Numbered from the stretch's first letter, positions 49,446-58,678 are shown. The stretch: DNA of 64,000 nt from JALZMG01 sp963739975 (GCA_963739975.1 CAVUCK010000005.1:248001-312000), one strand, 5' to 3'. Made by a program: numbers and translations. Notes: generated by a model not told the origin, from the letters alone.

Positions 49446-49474
49446 AGGCCCTCTTCGGAGGGTCTCTTTCCAGT
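49446..49474 (+). terminator. displaced tRNA-Glu terminator
   Basis: Stem GAGGCCCTC / GAGGGTCTC (one G-U pair) with a TTCG tetraloop and a TTTCC tail, right after the distal tRNA-Glu repeat. Confidence 0.75.
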
Positions 49475-49701
49475 CTCGGGGTCGCTTGCGCACGGTCGCC
49501 GACCGCCTCGGGCATCTTGACGCGTCGACGAACTTGAACATCGCCGCCCACGTTCTCGAGCAGGCCGATCGCAGAGGCCGCTGACGCCATCGGCGGCGTC
49601 ATCGTTGGCGAGCCGAGCCCGATCACAGCATGCGGCGGGTCGTCCCGTTCACGAGCTGCGTCGCACGACGCGCGAGACGGCGGCTTCGTTGGCGAGCTTG
49701 G
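49475..49701. other. 227-bp stretch without a gene
   Basis: No supported coding frame, tRNA or obvious repeat between the displaced terminator and the end of the HIT-family gene. It is probably part of the decayed insertion next to the att-like repeats. Confidence 0.4.
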
Positions 49702-50217
49702 TCAGGCGCTGGGGGGTTGCGCTGCAGTCGTCGCGCCGGCAGACGACAGCCGTTCGGCCAGACGTTGGGCCTGCTGGCGAAGGCTCGACGGTGGCGTCGG
49801 CTCGTCGTCGAAGATGTCAGCCCAGGTGATCGGTCCGCCGGGCGCAGGGTCGTTCTCGAAGCGAGGGACCACGTGGGTGTGGAGGTGGGGGACCCAGTTG
49901 CCCAGGGTGAGCAAGTTCATCTTCACCGGCTGGAACTCCAGCTCGATCGCCCGACTCACCTCGACCACATCGGACCAGTACCCGCTCGCAGCCAGCGGGG
50001 ACAACTCGGTGGGCTCGGCGACGTGACCGTGCCGCCAGATCACGATGCAGTATCCCGGCAGGCGGCTGCGACGTTCGAGGCGAACCTCCGTCGACGGCAG
50101 CGTGGCGACGAGGAGCGCATGATCGTCGGCGGTGTCGCTGCCGAGCGACGCGCACAGCGGACACCCGATTCCGGCTTTGCGGGCGTCCCAGTCGGCCGGC
50201 CATCCACCTCGATCCAC
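49702..50217 (-). CDS. HIT-family hydrolase
   Basis: A 171-residue histidine-triad protein. The active-site motif HLHTHVVPR (about residues 112-120) and the N-terminal CPLC are present. HIT proteins hydrolyse nucleotide phosphoramidates or related dinucleotides. The C-terminal tail after about residue 140 is low-complexity. ATG 50217 is the first reasonable start. It is the first intact gene beyond the tRNA-Glu repeats. Confidence 0.85.
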   Translation of the reverse strand: MDRGGWPADWDARKAGIGCPLCASLGSDTADDHALLVATLPSTEVRLERRSRLPGYCIVIWRHGHVAEPTELSPLAASGYWSDVVEVSRAIELEFQPVKMNLLTLGNWVPHLHTHVVPRFENDPAPGGPITWADIFDDEPTPPSSLRQQAQRLAERLSSAGATTAAQPPSA

Positions 50218-50358
50218 GAGGTCAGTGTTGTCGAGCCGAGGGAACGCGTCGCGTCGTGCGGATCGCCCGTCCCAGGCCCGTCGGTCCGGCCGGTCGACGC
50301 CCGCCTGCGGGCATCAACCTGACCAAGGCATGATCGCCCGGTCGTCGTGGTGCAGTGT

Positions 50359-51065
50359 GTGACGGTGGACGATGTCCAGCAGCGGCTGGTCGAGCTCGGC
50401 GGTGGTGACCGATTCGCCGACGTACTCGAGCTGGCCCGCCGACATCAGCGTGACCACGATTGCGGATTGTTCCCCGCCGGTCCGGCGGTGATGCAGCTCG
50501 CAGCGTTGTTCGTGCGTGCCGCGCGCCCAACATCATCGTCGACCTTGGATGCGGCCTCGGTTACTCGACGTTCTGGCTGGCCGACGCCAGCGGACCTGAC
50601 GCGACGATCATTGGCATCGATTCCGACCCCACACACATCGAGCGAGCCCGTCTCGAGTGCACGCGTCTGGGCTTCGACGGTCGGGTCGAGTTCGTCATCG
50701 GCAGCGTCGCCGACGTGCTCCCGAACCTCGCTGGTCCAGTCGACGCCATCCACGACGATGCGTGGTTCGCTGCGGCGCCGACCCACTTCGAAGCGATGGT
50801 CGACCTGCTGCGCCCCGGTGGCCTTCTGACGATGCCGAACTGGTTCCTGCTCGTCGATGCGCTCACCGGCGATCCGCGTGAAGCGTGGCAGCGGTTCGCG
50901 GGTCCGACGTGGGCGCACGACGCCGTCGCCTACGCCGAGATGCTGGCAGCGCGCAGTGACCTCGTGGTGACGTGGATCGTGCGCCCACCGCTCGGTGTTG
51001 CCGTCAAGGCCCCATCAGCGCCAGCGACGACGAGCGCAGGCGACGATCGACGCCGAGCGCCTTGA
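50359..51065 (+). pseudogene. class I SAM-dependent methyltransferase, frameshifted
   Basis: An O-methyltransferase-like gene in two frames. Frame 1 from GTG 50359 encodes the N-terminal helices (TVDDVQQRLVELGGG ... FPAGPAVMQLAALFVRAAR). Frame 2 continues with the SAM-binding motif IIVDLGCGLGYSTFWLADA, GIDSDPTHIERAR, VDAIHDDAWFA and LRPGGLLTMPNWFL to 51065. The join is at the tract CGCGCGCCC near 50520-50527, where one base appears to be missing. It is either a basecalling/assembly error or a true pseudogene. The product family is clear and the substrate is not. Confidence 0.7.
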
Positions 51066-51153
51066 CGCCCACGACCGCTGAGCTGATCGACTCCCCAGGT
51101 TGAGCCCCTGCCGTGAGCACCCCATCGCGCTGGTGCACGGCGGTACCGAAGCG

Positions 51154-51189
51154 CGCAACTGGGCCCGCACCGTGTGGTGCGGACCCAGT
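51154..51189 (-). terminator. stem-loop after the ABC permease gene
   Basis: 16-bp stem CAACTGGG..GCACC / GGTGC..CCCAGTTG with a GTGT loop. The single C-A mismatch on the plus strand is a G-U wobble in a minus-strand transcript, so the RNA hairpin is complete only for the ABC operon that ends 20 bp upstream. Confidence 0.65.
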
Positions 51190-51209
51190 TGGTTGTCCTG
51201 GAGCTGATG

Positions 51210-52046
51210 TCAGCTGGGGTCTCGCCGGTACAGGAGCACTGTTCCGACGGCGACCGCAGCGACGACGTAGCCGCCGAAGAGGACGGCGTCCTGCACTCGG
51301 CTCAGCGCGGCGGCGACCGTTTCGTCGGTGTCACCGGCCTGGCGGATGCCGAGCAGCCCGGCGGCGGCGCTGAAGGGCAGGTAGCGGGACACGGTCGGCG
51401 GGGCGAAGCCACGGATCAGGTTCTCGAGCACCAGCGCCCAGATCAGCACGCTCGAGACGGCCATCGCGCCGTGCTTGAGGATCATGCCGACGCCGAGCCC
51501 GAACAGCGACGCCATCGACGTGAGGAAGAGGCCCCACAGCACGGTGGCGGCGACGCCTGAGGAGTCGCCGGCGTCGAGACCGCCGAGCACGGCGCCGGCG
51601 AATCCCGCCGTCATGCCGACGATGCCCATCACCAGCCCGAAACCGGACGCCACCACCGTCTTGGCGGTGACGATGACCCAGCGGGCGGGCTGGGCCATGA
51701 CGGCGTTCGGGAGGGTGCCGTGTTGCACCTCGGAGGTGAACATCAGCGTGCCGACGATCGAGGCCAGCATCGTGGTCAGCCATGTCGAGAAGATGAACGT
51801 CTGACTGATGGTGAAGGCTTCGTCGGTGTTCGGGTCGGTCTTGACGAACGTCGCCAGGATCCACGACAGGGCGACGCCGATGACGAACGTGACGGCGAGG
51901 ATGACTGGCGTCGAGCGCAAGGAGCGGAGCTTGATCCACTCGCTCTTGATGGCGTCTGGTACGGCGGTGAACGCGTCGCGTCCGGTGCGGGTGCGGCTGG
52001 GAGCGGTCAGGTGGAGGGCCGGGGTGGAGGCGGTGACGATGTTCAT
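51210..52046 (-). CDS. ABC-2-type transporter permease
   Basis: A 278-residue membrane protein with about six helices (first near residues 46-66) and the ABC-2 layout: a cytoplasmic N-terminus ending IKSEWIKLRSLRSTP, then FSTWLTTMLASIVGTLMFTSEVQHGTLPNAVMAQP. It pairs with the ATPase gene 37 bp upstream to form an exporter; the cargo is unknown. A stem-loop follows the stop. Confidence 0.88.
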   Translation of the reverse strand: MNIVTASTPALHLTAPSRTRTGRDAFTAVPDAIKSEWIKLRSLRSTPVILAVTFVIGVALSWILATFVKTDPNTDEAFTISQTFIFSTWLTTMLASIVGTLMFTSEVQHGTLPNAVMAQPARWVIVTAKTVVASGFGLVMGIVGMTAGFAGAVLGGLDAGDSSGVAATVLWGLFLTSMASLFGLGVGMILKHGAMAVSSVLIWALVLENLIRGFAPPTVSRYLPFSAAAGLLGIRQAGDTDETVAAALSRVQDAVLFGGYVVAAVAVGTVLLYRRDPS

Positions 52047-52083
52047 GGTGGGCGGGTCCTTCGTGAGCGAGGTTGGTGATGGG

Positions 52084-52980
52084 TCAGGCGGCGGCGAACT
52101 CGGCGCTGGCGCCGGTCATGTCGATGAGGATCTCCTCCAGGGTCCGGGAGGACTCGGTGATCTCGGTGACCTGGATGCGGTGTTCGAACGCCAGCTGGGA
52201 CACCGCGGTCGTGTCAACGCCGTGGACGGCGAGGCGGTCGCCGTCGATCTGGACGTCGATGCCGTGGCCGGTCAGCAGGCGGGCGAGCTTCGCCATGTCG
52301 GGTGTGCGAACGGTGACGGCGGATCCGCCGCGGGCGAGAGTGGCGTGCACCGGCTCGGCGGCGAGGAGCGTGCCGGCGCCGAGGACGACGAGGTCGTCGG
52401 CGAACATCGCCAGCTCGGCGATCAAGTGGCTGGAGACGAAGACCGTGCCGCCCTGGTCGGCGAAACGGCGCAGCGAGTTGCGCAGCCAGCGGATGCCGTC
52501 TGGGTCGAGTCCGTTGGAGGGCTCGTCGAGCAACAGCACCTCTGGTTCGCCGAGGAGGGCGCCGGCCAGCGCGAGGCGTTGGCGCATGCCGAGCGAGAAG
52601 CCGCCTGCTCGCTGGTCGGCGGCGCTGGCGAGCCCGACCTGTTCGAGGACCTCCTCGACCCGCTGGGAGGGGATGTCGCTGAGCGCAGCGGCGGCCAGCA
52701 GGTGGTTGCGGGCCGTGCGGCCGGGGTGCATGCAGCGCGCATCGAGCACCGCGCCGACGACTCGGGCCGGGTGGCGCAGCTGGTCGTAGCTGACGTCGTC
52801 GTAGCGGACATCACCGTGGTCGGGGCGGGTGAGCCCGACCATCATCCGCATGGTGGTCGACTTGCCGGCGCCGTTCGGGCCGACGAAACCGGTGACGCGG
52901 CCGGCGGCGACGTCGAACGACAGGTCGTCGACGGCGACCCGGCGGCCGTAGCGCTTGGTGAGTCCGGTGACGGTGATCAT
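52084..52980 (-). CDS. ABC transporter ATP-binding protein
   Basis: A 298-residue ATPase for the adjacent permease. Walker A GPNGAGKST (about residues 34-42), Q-loop VLDARCMHPGRTARNHL, signature FSLGMRQRLALAGAL, Walker B VLLLDEPSNGLDP and H-loop SSHL are intact. The C-terminal 80 residues form the extra domain typical of drug- and bacitracin-type exporters (DrrA/BcrA group), so resistance or export of a toxic product is plausible. It is downstream of the AfsR-like regulator on the same strand. Confidence 0.9.
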   Translation of the reverse strand: MITVTGLTKRYGRRVAVDDLSFDVAAGRVTGFVGPNGAGKSTTMRMMVGLTRPDHGDVRYDDVSYDQLRHPARVVGAVLDARCMHPGRTARNHLLAAAALSDIPSQRVEEVLEQVGLASAADQRAGGFSLGMRQRLALAGALLGEPEVLLLDEPSNGLDPDGIRWLRNSLRRFADQGGTVFVSSHLIAELAMFADDLVVLGAGTLLAAEPVHATLARGGSAVTVRTPDMAKLARLLTGHGIDVQIDGDRLAVHGVDTTAVSQLAFEHRIQVTEITESSRTLEEILIDMTGASAEFAAA

Positions 52981-53084
52981 GGGTGGACGCTCCTTGGGAT
53001 CGGTGAGGTGTCCCCACCATGCGGAGCGCCGCTGACCTCACGCTGCACCGGCGCTGCACTCGACCGACGCGCCGAGTCAGCGCG

Positions 53085-56000
53085 TCAGCGTTGGACCTGG
53101 AAGTCCAGGTCAGCGCCCAGTCGACCGTCGTGACCGGACCGAGCCGCAGCTGCAAACCCGTCTCGCCCGAGGAGCACGGTGGCCGCTTCGGTGGCTCGGG
53201 TGACGTCGGCGGAGAGGAACGGCGGCTCCGGAACGCCGGCCTCGGCGCGCAGGTGCGCGGCGTGCCCGAGCAGCTGGGCGGCCTGTTCGGCTCGGCCGGC
53301 GCCGGCGGCGACGCACCCGAGGACCGTGCAGCACGCCGCCGTCGCGGTCAGCAGGTCGGCTCGAGGATCGACGCGATTGACGAGGCGGCGCGGACTCCCG
53401 GCGAGGTGCACCTCGAGTGCTTCGACGGCTGTGTCGGCTGCAGCTTGGTCCTGGCCGTCGAGGCGGCGGACGACCGCGAGCCCAGTGAGGGCGAGGAAGA
53501 TCACGGGCCGGTTGCCGAGGGGCCGGGCGAGCTCGAGCGCCCGCTGGTAGGCGACGTCGGCGCCCGACGGGTCGTCGGCGGTCAGCAGGGCCCAGCCGAG
53601 CCGTGCGAGCAGGGCGGCGTTGAACCCGCGCAGTCCCAGCGTGTCGTTGAGATCGATCGCCTCGCGCAACGCGTTGATCGCGACGTGGTGGTCGCCGGCC
53701 CGTTCGTCGAAGTCGGCGACCATGCTCAGGCACATGGCGAGCATCATCGGCCGATCCAGTCGGGCGAACCCGTCCGTGGCCATCCGATAGCAGCGCTCGG
53801 CGGCGGCGAGGTCACCGTTGAGCACCGCCAGCTTGGCGGACGAGTAGGCGCGAGCTGCGACGACGAACGGGTCGTCGGGAATCGACTCGTAGAAGGCCAG
53901 CGCATCGCGGCGGCGACAGCGCGCTTCATCGACGTCACCACGTGCCGCCGCGACCTCGGCGTAGAAGGAGTGCGTGAACGCCAGCGGCGCCTGGTCGCCG
54001 TGTCGACGGAACACGGCGAGTGCTGCCTCGAAGTCGGCGTCGACACCCTCGCCGATGCCGAGTTGGAAGTTGATCAGGGCCCGGCCCGTCAGGGCCATCG
54101 CCCGTGTGACGTCGCGGACGGTGCCGGTGCAGGCGAACGCGTCGTCGAGCCAGCGCTTGGCCTCGACCGCGGTGCCGGCCAACCAGTGCGGCCAGCAGGC
54201 GCCTCCGGCGATCGTCAACGCCGTTTCGGCATCGCCGGTGGCGATCGCCCACTCGAGCGCGGCGCGCAGGTTGTCCTGTTCCTGGGCGATGGTGATGAGC
54301 CATGGCCGCTGCTCGTCACCGATGTAGGCGGCGGCGGACCGGGCGCACAGCCGGGCGAAGCACGCCGCCATGGTGTCGCGGACGGGGCCCGCTTCGCCGC
54401 GCTCGGCCAGCTTGGCGCGGCCGTACTGGGCCAGGGTTTGCAGCTCCGTGAACCGAACCTCGGTGGCGCCGGCAGTGGCGTTGACGAGCGACTTGTCGAC
54501 GAGGGCCTGGATGATGTCCTCGACCTCCACGGCGCCGAGCTCGTCGTCGGCGCAGACCGCTTGGGCGGTGGTCAGGTCGCAGCCCCCGGGGAACACCGAC
54601 AGCCGCGTGAAGACCCGTTGCTCGTCGTCGAACAGCAGGTCGTAGCTCCAGTCGACGACGGCCTGCAGGGTCTGCTGGCGAGGCAGCGCCGTGCGTGATC
54701 CGCCGGTGAGCAGTCGGAATCGGTCGTTCAGACGGGACAGGATCTGATCGGGCGGGAACGTGCGCCCTCGGGCGGCGGCCAGCTCGATCGCCAGCGGCAG
54801 CCCGTCGAGCCGGGCACAGATCTCGGAGATCGTCTCGGCGAGCTCGGCGGTGAGGTCGAGTCGTGCGCCGGCGGCTGCCGCTCGGGACACGAACAGCGTC
54901 GTCGCGTCCTCTGGTGAGAGTGGGGGCACCGTCCAGATGGCCTCGCCGCCGATGCGAAGGCCTTCGCGGCTCGTCGCCAGCACGCGGAGGCGCGGGCAGC
55001 GGCGCAAGAGCAGTTCGGCGACCTCGGCGGCGGTGGCGATGACGTGCTCGCAGTTGTCGAGCACGATGAGCAACTCCCGGTCTCCGATCCACGCGACCAG
55101 TTGCCGGGGATCGGTGAGGCCGATGGCAGTGGTGATCGCGCCGCGCACCGCCGCCGGGTCGCCGACCGGCGCCAGCTCGACGAGGCAGGCGCCGTCGGCC
55201 AACCCGGCTGCGGTGGTCTGGGCCAGTTCGAGCGCCAGCCTGGTCTTGCCGACTCCTCCCGGTCCGACCAGGGTGAGGAGGCGATGTTGACCGGCGAGTG
55301 CGGTCAGCTCGTCCATCTGGGCGTCGCGGCCGATCAGCGGCGTCAGCGCGCCTGGAACGCTGAAGCGCTGCGGCAGCGCCGGTTCAGCGACGTGCTCGCT
55401 GCCTGGTCCGTTGAGCGACGGATCTTGGTTGAGGATGGCTGCTTCCAGCCGCTGGAGCGCTGGATCAGGGTCGAGGCCCAGTTCCTCGCTGAGGATGCGA
55501 CGGCCGTCGCGGAACACGCGCAGCGCCTCGGCCTGTCGCCCGGCGCGGTAGAGCGCCAGCATCAGCAGTCCGCGGAGCCGCTCGCGCAGCGGGGAGCGGG
55601 CGACCAGCGTCTCCAACTCGGTGACGACACCCGGATGACCGAGCTGGAGCTCGGCGTCGAGCCGTTCCTCGATCGCGGCAAGGCGCAGCTCCGACAATCG
55701 GGTCGTCGCGCCCGCGGCGAACTCCTCGTACGCGAACTCGGTGAGGGCCGCTCCGCGCCACATCGCGTCTGCCTCGCCGAGCAGGGCGACGGCGCGAGCG
55801 AGGTCGCCGCCCGTCGCCGCGGTGCGCCCCTGCGTGACCAGGCGCTCGAAGTGGTGCGTGTCCACTGCATCCGGTGGGACGTCGAGCGCATAGCCGCCGC
55901 CGCGCATGACGATCAGGTCGGCGGATCCAAGCAGTCGTCGCAGCTTGGAGACGAGCCCTTGCAGGCCGTTGCGGACCGCCGGCGGCGGGTTCTCGCCCCA

Positions 56001-56150
56001 CAGCCCCTCGACCAGTTGATCGGCAGGGACCATGTGTCCTGGCTGCAGCGCCAGCATCGCCAGCAGGGCGCGCTGCTTGGCCCCCGTGATGATCACCGGC
56101 CGGTCGTCGTCGTCGAACACCTCGAGCTCGCCCAGCAGCGAGATGCGCAT
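53085..56150 (-). CDS. AfsR/SARP-like regulator: OmpR-type DNA-binding, BTAD, STAND ATPase, TPR
   Basis: A 1,021-residue regulator. Residues 1-90 are an OmpR-like winged helix (GAKQRALLAMLAL, NGLQGLVSKLRRLLG), 97-240 a BTAD (bacterial transcriptional activation) domain, then a STAND/NB-ARC ATPase with Walker A GPGGVGKT at 296-303 and LLIVLDNCEHVI, and a C-terminal TPR-like helical region. Such proteins activate secondary-metabolite or stress genes in Streptomyces. It is preceded 18 nt upstream by an 81-residue gene and followed by the ABC exporter on the same strand. It is paralogous to the regulator at 59678. Confidence 0.88.
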   Translation of the reverse strand: MRISLLGELEVFDDDDRPVIITGAKQRALLAMLALQPGHMVPADQLVEGLWGENPPPAVRNGLQGLVSKLRRLLGSADLIVMRGGGYALDVPPDAVDTHHFERLVTQGRTAATGGDLARAVALLGEADAMWRGAALTEFAYEEFAAGATTRLSELRLAAIEERLDAELQLGHPGVVTELETLVARSPLRERLRGLLMLALYRAGRQAEALRVFRDGRRILSEELGLDPDPALQRLEAAILNQDPSLNGPGSEHVAEPALPQRFSVPGALTPLIGRDAQMDELTALAGQHRLLTLVGPGGVGKTRLALELAQTTAAGLADGACLVELAPVGDPAAVRGAITTAIGLTDPRQLVAWIGDRELLIVLDNCEHVIATAAEVAELLLRRCPRLRVLATSREGLRIGGEAIWTVPPLSPEDATTLFVSRAAAAGARLDLTAELAETISEICARLDGLPLAIELAAARGRTFPPDQILSRLNDRFRLLTGGSRTALPRQQTLQAVVDWSYDLLFDDEQRVFTRLSVFPGGCDLTTAQAVCADDELGAVEVEDIIQALVDKSLVNATAGATEVRFTELQTLAQYGRAKLAERGEAGPVRDTMAACFARLCARSAAAYIGDEQRPWLITIAQEQDNLRAALEWAIATGDAETALTIAGGACWPHWLAGTAVEAKRWLDDAFACTGTVRDVTRAMALTGRALINFQLGIGEGVDADFEAALAVFRRHGDQAPLAFTHSFYAEVAAARGDVDEARCRRRDALAFYESIPDDPFVVAARAYSSAKLAVLNGDLAAAERCYRMATDGFARLDRPMMLAMCLSMVADFDERAGDHHVAINALREAIDLNDTLGLRGFNAALLARLGWALLTADDPSGADVAYQRALELARPLGNRPVIFLALTGLAVVRRLDGQDQAAADTAVEALEVHLAGSPRRLVNRVDPRADLLTATAACCTVLGCVAAGAGRAEQAAQLLGHAAHLRAEAGVPEPPFLSADVTRATEAATVLLGRDGFAAAARSGHDGRLGADLDFQVQR

Positions 56151-56168
56151 GGCGTGAACGTACCGCCG

Positions 56169-56414
56169 TCACGGCGAACGACCTGGCGGCGCTCCGGTGC
56201 CCGGACCGGCGTGCACGCTGGTGCTCAGCTCGTCGAGCCGTCGTCCGATGGCCGTACACGCAACGTTGTCGACCGCTTGGGTCAGCAGGTCGATGACACG
56301 GTCATCACGCCCGAAGGTGGCGAAGTGTTCGAACGCCAGGTCGACCGCCCGGGCAACGTGACCAGCGGCGCACAACGCTCGCAGCTGGTCGACTTGTCGT
56401 TGTTGGCGGCTCAT
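56169..56414 (-). CDS. small helical protein of unknown function
   Basis: An 81-residue protein, MSRQQRQVDQLRALCAAGHVARAVDLAFEHFATFG..., with two or three amphipathic helices resembling a single TPR/HEAT-like repeat. It ends 18 nt before the AfsR-like regulator starts, so the two are probably co-expressed. Resemblance in style to the 115-residue protein at 59262 is slight. No function can be assigned. Confidence 0.5.
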   Translation of the reverse strand: MSRQQRQVDQLRALCAAGHVARAVDLAFEHFATFGRDDRVIDLLTQAVDNVACTAIGRRLDELSTSVHAGPGTGAPPGRSP

Positions 56415-56490
56415 GCACGCAGCGTCCCCCTTCGCGCTGACCTCCCGCTGGACTACCGCTGACGGCCACCGTCGGTTGAGGGGGGTTGAT

Positions 56491-57528
56491 CTACGAGGCA
56501 GTCAGCAGGTAGCGGGTGCCGACGACGCTTGGTGCACACCGGGTCGGGCTGAACGCGTCGACGAGTGCGGCGGCGGCTCGCCAGCCGGTGCAGTGTCCTG
56601 GTGCGACGATCCGGGGTGCGACGAGGTTGGCGAGGTCGTGCACGGTGTTTGCGATGCGGTCCTCGACGGCTGCGCCTGCCAGGTGGTAGCCGCCGAGGAG
56701 GAGGTCGACGGGTTGGTCGGGGAGGAGCCGCCGGGCTTCGAGACCGACGTTGACGACGCCGGCGTGGGAGCAGGCGGTGAGCACCGTCGTTCCCCGGCCG
56801 CGCACGTTGGCGGCGAGGAAGCGCTCGTCGTGGATTCCTGGGTCGGGGGTCGCCTGGTCGCCGCGCCAGCTGTGGTGGCCAGGAAGGCCGGTCTCGTAGC
56901 TGGTCTGGCGTGGGATGTCGCCGCTGGCGAGGAACAGATCGCCGACGAGGTGCACGTCGGCGTGGGTGACGATGCGACCGCCGGCCGCTTCGATGGCTGC
57001 GAGCGCTGGTTCGGGCGGGAGCATGGCGAAGATGTCGAGTGGCGTGAGGATCCCGCGCTGGTCGGGCCGGTCAGGGTGCACGTCGACGACGAGCGGTGGG
57101 CGACCCGCACTGCTGCGGGCGCGAGCGATGGCGGCGACCACGGTGGTGATGCCGCCGGAGTGGTCCCAGTGCCAGTGCGAGAGGAACAGCACGTCGATGG
57201 TCGACAGGTCGACGGCCAGCCGTTCGGCGTTGGCGAGCCAGACGTCGCCGTAGGGGCCGACGTCGAAGAGGACGGTCGTCGTGCGGTCCTCCTTTCGTGC
57301 CGTGGCGAGTGCGGAGAAGCCGTGGCAGGCGACGCAGAGGTGGTCGAAGGTGACGACGCAGTCGTGACCGTCGTGCTGGCCGCTGGGGGGAATGCGCCCG
57401 AGGAGGTATGCCATCTCTGGAAGCTGCGGGATGCCTGGGCCGATGCTCGAGAGGGTGTCGGTCGCGTTGTCGACGACCATCGTGATGGTGAGGTCATCGA
57501 GCGCGGGCGTGCTCGGGAGCGGGGTCAT
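56491..57528 (-). CDS. MBL-fold metallohydrolase, COG1237-like
   Basis: A 345-residue metallo-beta-lactamase-fold protein. The metal-binding motif HWHWDHSGG is at about residues 117-125, followed by TACSHAGVVN and LLLGGYHLAG, which with the early MVVDNATDTLSS match the COG1237 branch (dihydropteroate-related MBL hydrolases). The substrate is unknown. ATG 57528 overlaps the stop of the upstream 53-residue gene (ATGA). It is the last gene of the coupled operon. Confidence 0.87.
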   Translation of the reverse strand: MTPLPSTPALDDLTITMVVDNATDTLSSIGPGIPQLPEMAYLLGRIPPSGQHDGHDCVVTFDHLCVACHGFSALATARKEDRTTTVLFDVGPYGDVWLANAERLAVDLSTIDVLFLSHWHWDHSGGITTVVAAIARARSSAGRPPLVVDVHPDRPDQRGILTPLDIFAMLPPEPALAAIEAAGGRIVTHADVHLVGDLFLASGDIPRQTSYETGLPGHHSWRGDQATPDPGIHDERFLAANVRGRGTTVLTACSHAGVVNVGLEARRLLPDQPVDLLLGGYHLAGAAVEDRIANTVHDLANLVAPRIVAPGHCTGWRAAAALVDAFSPTRCAPSVVGTRYLLTAS

Positions 57529-57686
57529 CGGGGCATCGTCCCAGAGCTCGCACCGACGGGCTCACCGTCCACCTCGGGCAGCGGCGCGGCGGCCCACCAG
57601 TTGCGTTCGCCGCGGATGACCAGCACGGACCAGATCGTGACGACCGCACGGCAGCGGCGACCGTCCAGCACGGCGACTGACATCAT
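57525..57686 (-). CDS. 53-residue protein in coupled operon
   Basis: Starts MMSVAVLDGRRCRAVVTIWSVL and ends with ASSGTMPR. It overlaps its upstream neighbour's stop and its downstream neighbour's start by 4 nt each (ATGA at both ends), which is the main evidence that it is translated. It is partly hydrophobic in the middle (AVVTIWSVLVI), possibly a strand or membrane-associated segment. No homology recognised. Confidence 0.6.
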   Translation of the reverse strand: MMSVAVLDGRRCRAVVTIWSVLVIRGERNWWAAAPLPEVDGEPVGASSGTMPR

Positions 57687-58678
57687 GAGGTCACTCCGTC
57701 GAGGGCGGTGGCCTGTTCGAGACGGGAGGCGAGCTCGGGTCGTGTCGCTTGGGCGCGGTACCAGTCGACAGTGCTGGCGACGATGTCGTCCCAGTTCGTC
57801 GTGGAGCCGCCGAACGCGTCGCGGAACGCCCAGTCGTCGACGATGAACGGCGCAGCGAACTGGTAGTAGGTGTGCAGCAGCTCGCGGACGTTGCGGTTGA
57901 ACAGCCCGAAGGCGCGCAGCATCGGCCGCGTGAGCGCGGTGACGTCGTGGCGGCGTGCCCCGGCCGCGGCGTACACGTCGAGGATGATCTGGCGGGTGGT
58001 GCGGGTCTCGGGGTTCGGGAGGTGCCACACCTGGCCGTAGGCCTCGTCGCGCGAGCCGAGGAGCACGAGGTTGCGACCCACGTCGGGGACGTAGCTGTAG
58101 GTGTGCAGCGTGTCGGGTCGTCCCATCGTCTGGGCTCGTTTGCCGGCGAGCGCCGGTTGGAACACGAACTGCCCGAGCGCCGAGTCGCGCACCCCGGGGC
58201 CGACGAAGTCCGAGGCGCGGCCGATGACGACCCGGACTTGGCCGCGCTGATGAGCGTCGAGCAGCTCGGTGGACATGGCGGCTCGGGTGCGGCTCTTCGC
58301 GCTCGTCGGGTTGACCGGGGTGGTCTCACGCAGTGGCCCGGGGCTCGGGCCGTACAGGTAGAGGTTGTCGAGGACGACGAGCTTGGCGTCCGCCGACTTC
58401 GCGGCGCCGAGCACGGCTCGCTGGAGTGGCGGGAACTCTTCGGCCCAGCGGTGGTAGTTGGGGGCGTTGAGGCAGAAGTACACGGTGTCCGCGTCGGCAG
58501 CCACGTCGTTGGCGAAGTCGAGGTCGGCAGCGTCACCGCCGACCGTTTCGACGCCAGCCATCGTCGCCGTCCCGCTGCGGTTGACCATCCGAACTCGGAC
58601 GCCCCGGTCGACGAGGGCGTCGGCGACGGCGCGACCTGCGGGCCCGGTGCCGAACACGACGTGTGTCCCGGCGGTCAT
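57683..58678 (-). CDS. NAD(P)-dependent epimerase/oxidoreductase (atypical SDR)
   Basis: A 331-residue extended/atypical short-chain dehydrogenase: dinucleotide-binding THVVFGTGPAGRAVADAL (about residues 4-21), VVLDNLYLYGP with the active-site Tyr region, and RVVIGRASDFVGPG. Proteins of this type act on sugars, flavonoid-like compounds or act as NADPH sensors; the substrate is unknown. Its ATG 58678 overlaps the upstream stop by 4 nt, as does its own stop with the next gene. A longer in-frame extension upstream is a shadow of the membrane gene. Confidence 0.85.
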   Translation of the reverse strand: MTAGTHVVFGTGPAGRAVADALVDRGVRVRMVNRSGTATMAGVETVGGDAADLDFANDVAADADTVYFCLNAPNYHRWAEEFPPLQRAVLGAAKSADAKLVVLDNLYLYGPSPGPLRETTPVNPTSAKSRTRAAMSTELLDAHQRGQVRVVIGRASDFVGPGVRDSALGQFVFQPALAGKRAQTMGRPDTLHTYSYVPDVGRNLVLLGSRDEAYGQVWHLPNPETRTTRQIILDVYAAAGARRHDVTALTRPMLRAFGLFNRNVRELLHTYYQFAAPFIVDDWAFRDAFGGSTTNWDDIVASTVDWYRAQATRPELASRLEQATALDGVTS

